Part shown: piece after piece, positions 13,258 to 15,075 of the stretch | How positions within the stretch are numbered: the stretch's first letter is position 1 | Layout: each line of letters begins with the position of its first letter | Source: an uncultured Terriglobus sp. | GTDB lineage: Bacteria > Acidobacteriota > Terriglobia > Terriglobales > Acidobacteriaceae | DNA length: 15,075 bases | Assembly (NCBI GenBank): GCA_937859825.1 | Contig: CALMAP010000307.1 | Location: 1,808-16,882, forward strand | Reading direction: 5' to 3' | Made by a program: the position numbers and the translations under genes | Notes under the pieces: model-generated | Seen by the model: only the letters and a program-made list of their open reading frames with translations | What the model was told of the DNA's origin: nothing | Database searches by the model: none

Positions 13258-13351
13258 GAAAAAGCAGTACGCAACGATCGGCCAAGTTCGCCAAGACGCT
13301 ATGACATTGCGGCCTTTGCGCGAGGTTGGCGTACGTTGCGCACTGCTTTTC
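13258..13351. repeat. Terminal-inverted-repeat element of about 93 bp
   Basis: AAAAGCAGTACGCAACG (13260-13276) and CGTTGCGCACTGCTTTT (13334-13350) are inverted with 16 of 17 positions matching. Inside them GCCAA (13281-13285) faces TTGGC (13326-13330). On the minus strand the fold ends in TTTTTC, so it could also act as terminator for the oxidoreductase gene that ends at 13359. No target-site duplication was found. A MITE-like insertion or a structured RNA are alternatives. Confidence 0.6.
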
Positions 13352-13358
13352 GGACTTG

Positions 13359-14528
13359 CTAGTTCTTAGACTGCTCGTGTTTGTCGCGCCCGGGGTTATC
13401 TGCGTCGACCAGTTTCGGCGTGCTGACTGCTCCGAGCGTCATCTTCTGCGCTTCCGTATCGATGCGACGTGTACGCGTGAACGGCGCTAGCGTCACCATG
13501 CTGCGTGTCTTCAGCGATTCCAGAATGCCCTCAAGCACACGAACATCCGCAAAACCCTCTTCGCCGTCCGGTTCGGGATTGATGTTGTTCAGAATGCAAT
13601 CGGAAAAGTACTTCAACTCACCGCCGAAGTGATCGGTATTCTTGAAGCTCTCGGTCGACTTCTTCTCGCCGATGGTGACTGTTTGTTCCAGGCCCTTGCC
13701 GAACATGTAGGCCGGATCGAGCATAACGCTACCCTTGGTGCCCATCGCGACCAGCGAGTTGGTCGCGTTGCCGTAGTAGGACACGTTGAACTGGGCCAGC
13801 CGCTCGTTGGGAAAGCGCAGCGTGACCGCGACGGTGTCGTAGAAGTCCTGGTCAAAACCGCTCTCCGGATGCTTCGCGCCTATGGCGATCGCTTCCGTCG
13901 GCTCGTCCTCAAAGATGTAGCGCGAAGCGTTCACAGGGTAAGGTCCCATGTCCAGAACCGGTCCCGCAAGATCACCATTGTGCGAACGATGGTTTGTCGG
14001 GTCGACCATCTGCGCGAAATTGGACGAGAAGAAGTTCACCTGTCCAAGGTCACCCGAACGCACTTTGTCGATAGTGGCGAGCGTTGCCGGTTCGAAGTGC
14101 AGCCGGTAGGCCACCATAAGCTTCGCCCCTGAGCCTGTTTTTGCGGCCTTTTCCGCTGCAAGAATCTCCTGGCATTTTGCCGTGGAAACCTCCAGCGGCT
14201 TCTCCGTCAACACATGGATACCAGCATTCAGCGCGGGCACGATGAACTCGGCATGCCGCCAGTTCGGCGTGGCGAGATAGATCGCATCGAACGTGCCGGA
14301 CTGCAGTGCCTCATCAAACTGCTCGTAGGAGAACGTGGCTTCGACGTTGTACTGCTCACCCAACTCCGAAGCTTTAGCCGGGTCTCCGGTCACCAGCGCC
14401 GCGATCTTCGAGTTGCCGGTGTGGTCCACCCCCGGCATCAGGTCTTCCTGCGCGATGTCCCCCACTCCCACAATCGCATAACGTACCTTACGATCCGACG
14501 CCAAGCCAAGTAATTCCTTGATTCCCAT
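13359..14528 (-). CDS. Gfo/Idh/MocA family NAD(P)-dependent oxidoreductase
   Basis: A 389-residue protein of the glucose-fructose oxidoreductase group, which oxidises or reduces sugars and related polyols; the exact substrate is unknown. The Rossmann fold starts at VRYAIVGVGDIAQ (15-27). The family's EKP motif is at 109-111 (HVLTEKPLEV), with Lys110 the expected catalytic residue, and the second-domain motif is LDMGPYP (192-198). There is no Tat or Sec signal, unlike periplasmic members. The start ATG 14528 follows GGGGTAAGAG; upstream codons in the same frame overlap the neighbouring gene and are not used. The protein has a polar tail rich in charged residues after about residue 355. It stands 82 bases after the permease gene, possibly in one transcript. 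Confidence 0.9.
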   Translation of the reverse strand: MGIKELLGLASDRKVRYAIVGVGDIAQEDLMPGVDHTGNSKIAALVTGDPAKASELGEQYNVEATFSYEQFDEALQSGTFDAIYLATPNWRHAEFIVPALNAGIHVLTEKPLEVSTAKCQEILAAEKAAKTGSGAKLMVAYRLHFEPATLATIDKVRSGDLGQVNFFSSNFAQMVDPTNHRSHNGDLAGPVLDMGPYPVNASRYIFEDEPTEAIAIGAKHPESGFDQDFYDTVAVTLRFPNERLAQFNVSYYGNATNSLVAMGTKGSVMLDPAYMFGKGLEQTVTIGEKKSTESFKNTDHFGGELKYFSDCILNNINPEPDGEEGFADVRVLEGILESLKTRSMVTLAPFTRTRRIDTEAQKMTLGAVSTPKLVDADNPGRDKHEQSKN

Positions 14529-14610
14529 ATCTCTTACCCCCGTCTCGATACGATTGGATGCGGGGGTACAAGCACGGCGGAACGTCGGCGCAATGTAGCG
14601 CGGCAGACTG

Positions 14611-15075
14611 TTACGGGCGGCCCGGCAATCGATCGCGATACTTCGGCCAGTTCGTAACCAACTCGCGGACGACGACATTGCCCACGCGATATGCGTTCTC
14701 CACCGCTGGCATGTAGGCGCTATAGGTGCGGATCTTCGTTTCCGCAAGGCTCTCTGCGGCAGTAATGCCTGTGCGCTGCTGGTCGTAGTTCGAGGCTGTG
14801 CGCAGCACCATCAAGCGGTCGATGTCTACCCGCCCGGCACGCGCCAGCCATGTGAGCGATTGCAGCGTCCCCGAGTCTTCCATTCCGGTCACGGTATAGG
14901 TGCCGGCACCACCCGTCTGGTACTTCACCCATTCGTTTGCCCACTCGCTCAGGAGTTTGCCATGGAAAAAGGTGGAGGAGGAGATGTTGTCTCCTCGCAG
15001 CACCGATGGCGGGTAGTGTGCCGCCTCTTCTGAGAACTGCATGCGCCGTTTCGCCAACATGGGATCGTCCGGCAG
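14611..15075 (-). CDS. Purine nucleoside permease (NUP) family protein, C-terminal part
   Basis: The last 154 codons, with the N-terminus beyond the right edge. The segments TYTVTGMEDSGTLQSLTWLA, GRVDIDRLMVLRTASNYD and NAYRVGNVVVRELVTNWP are characteristic of the NUP family (PF06516), described in fungi as nucleoside transporters but widespread in bacteria as soluble or exported nucleoside-phosphorylase-like proteins. No transmembrane segment is seen in this part, which suits a phosphorylase-like fold rather than a transporter. In-frame ATGs at 15060 and nearby are internal, since the frame is open to the edge. It ends in TAA at 14611. Confidence 0.82.
   Translation of the reverse strand: MPDDPMLAKRRMQFSEEAAHYPPSVLRGDNISSSTFFHGKLLSEWANEWVKYQTGGAGTYTVTGMEDSGTLQSLTWLARAGRVDIDRLMVLRTASNYDQQRTGITAAESLAETKIRTYSAYMPAVENAYRVGNVVVRELVTNWPKYRDRLPGRP

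Noticed and set aside
13258..13351. A preQ1 riboswitch upstream of queC
   Set aside because: The element has long terminal inverted arms and no compact H-type pseudoknot with the short A-rich tail expected of preQ1 aptamers.
1..15075. CRISPR array or tRNA/rRNA gene
   Set aside because: No regularly spaced repeats with unique spacers and no cloverleaf or rRNA-like stretch were seen on either strand; the AGTCAGC repeats are too short and irregular.

Overview
This window looks like high-GC chromosomal DNA from an Acidobacteriota bacterium, probably the Acidobacteriaceae (Terriglobus/Granulicella/Edaphobacter group). That placement is inferred from protein style: a secreted TPR protein with a carboxypeptidase-regulatory-like N-terminus, a DUF2007-queC pair, a Gfo/Idh/MocA oxidoreductase, a purine nucleoside permease homologue, and a decayed glucosidase of a type common in these genomes. 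No marker gene is present to prove it.

Positions 1 to about 8,580 (+ strand) hold the right part of a prophage or phage-derived particle cassette. The order is the last codons of an upstream gene (expected terminase), HK97-type portal, maturation protease, a small coiled-coil protein, major capsid, head-tail connector, head-closure protein, tail-completion protein, probable tail-tube protein, a 702-residue hub/adhesin-like tail protein, an XhlA-like coiled-coil/membrane protein and one orphan small protein. The genes from connector to tail hub are chained by 4-base stop/start overlaps, so they are probably translated in a coupled way. The portal and capsid genes are instead preceded by terminator-like hairpins, and the connector by a further perfect hairpin. 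No tape-measure gene, endolysin, integrase or late tail genes lie between the tail tube and the end of the cassette. It is therefore a degraded prophage, a very short-tailed particle, or a domesticated gene-transfer-agent-like cassette. A 38-base imperfect direct repeat containing AGTCAGC units lies at the 3' ends of the upstream gene and the portal gene, with a partial copy after the capsid gene.

Positions 8,580-9,146 hold no intact gene. They contain a REP-like palindrome and, on the minus strand, the wreck of a glucosidase gene (N-terminal part only, with frameshift, stop and deletion, plus a 21-base unit repeated three times inside it). This marks the junction between phage-derived DNA and the chromosome.

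From 9,147 rightwards are housekeeping genes. mutY (adenine DNA glycosylase) and an OsmC-family peroxidase read rightwards and end at a perfect bidirectional terminator (10,918-10,946). Facing them on the minus strand are a secreted TPR protein, queC (queuosine precursor synthesis), a DUF2007 gene placed 2 bases before queC, a roughly 93-base terminal-inverted-repeat element, a Gfo/Idh/MocA oxidoreductase, and the C-terminal part of a purine nucleoside permease homologue that runs off the right edge.
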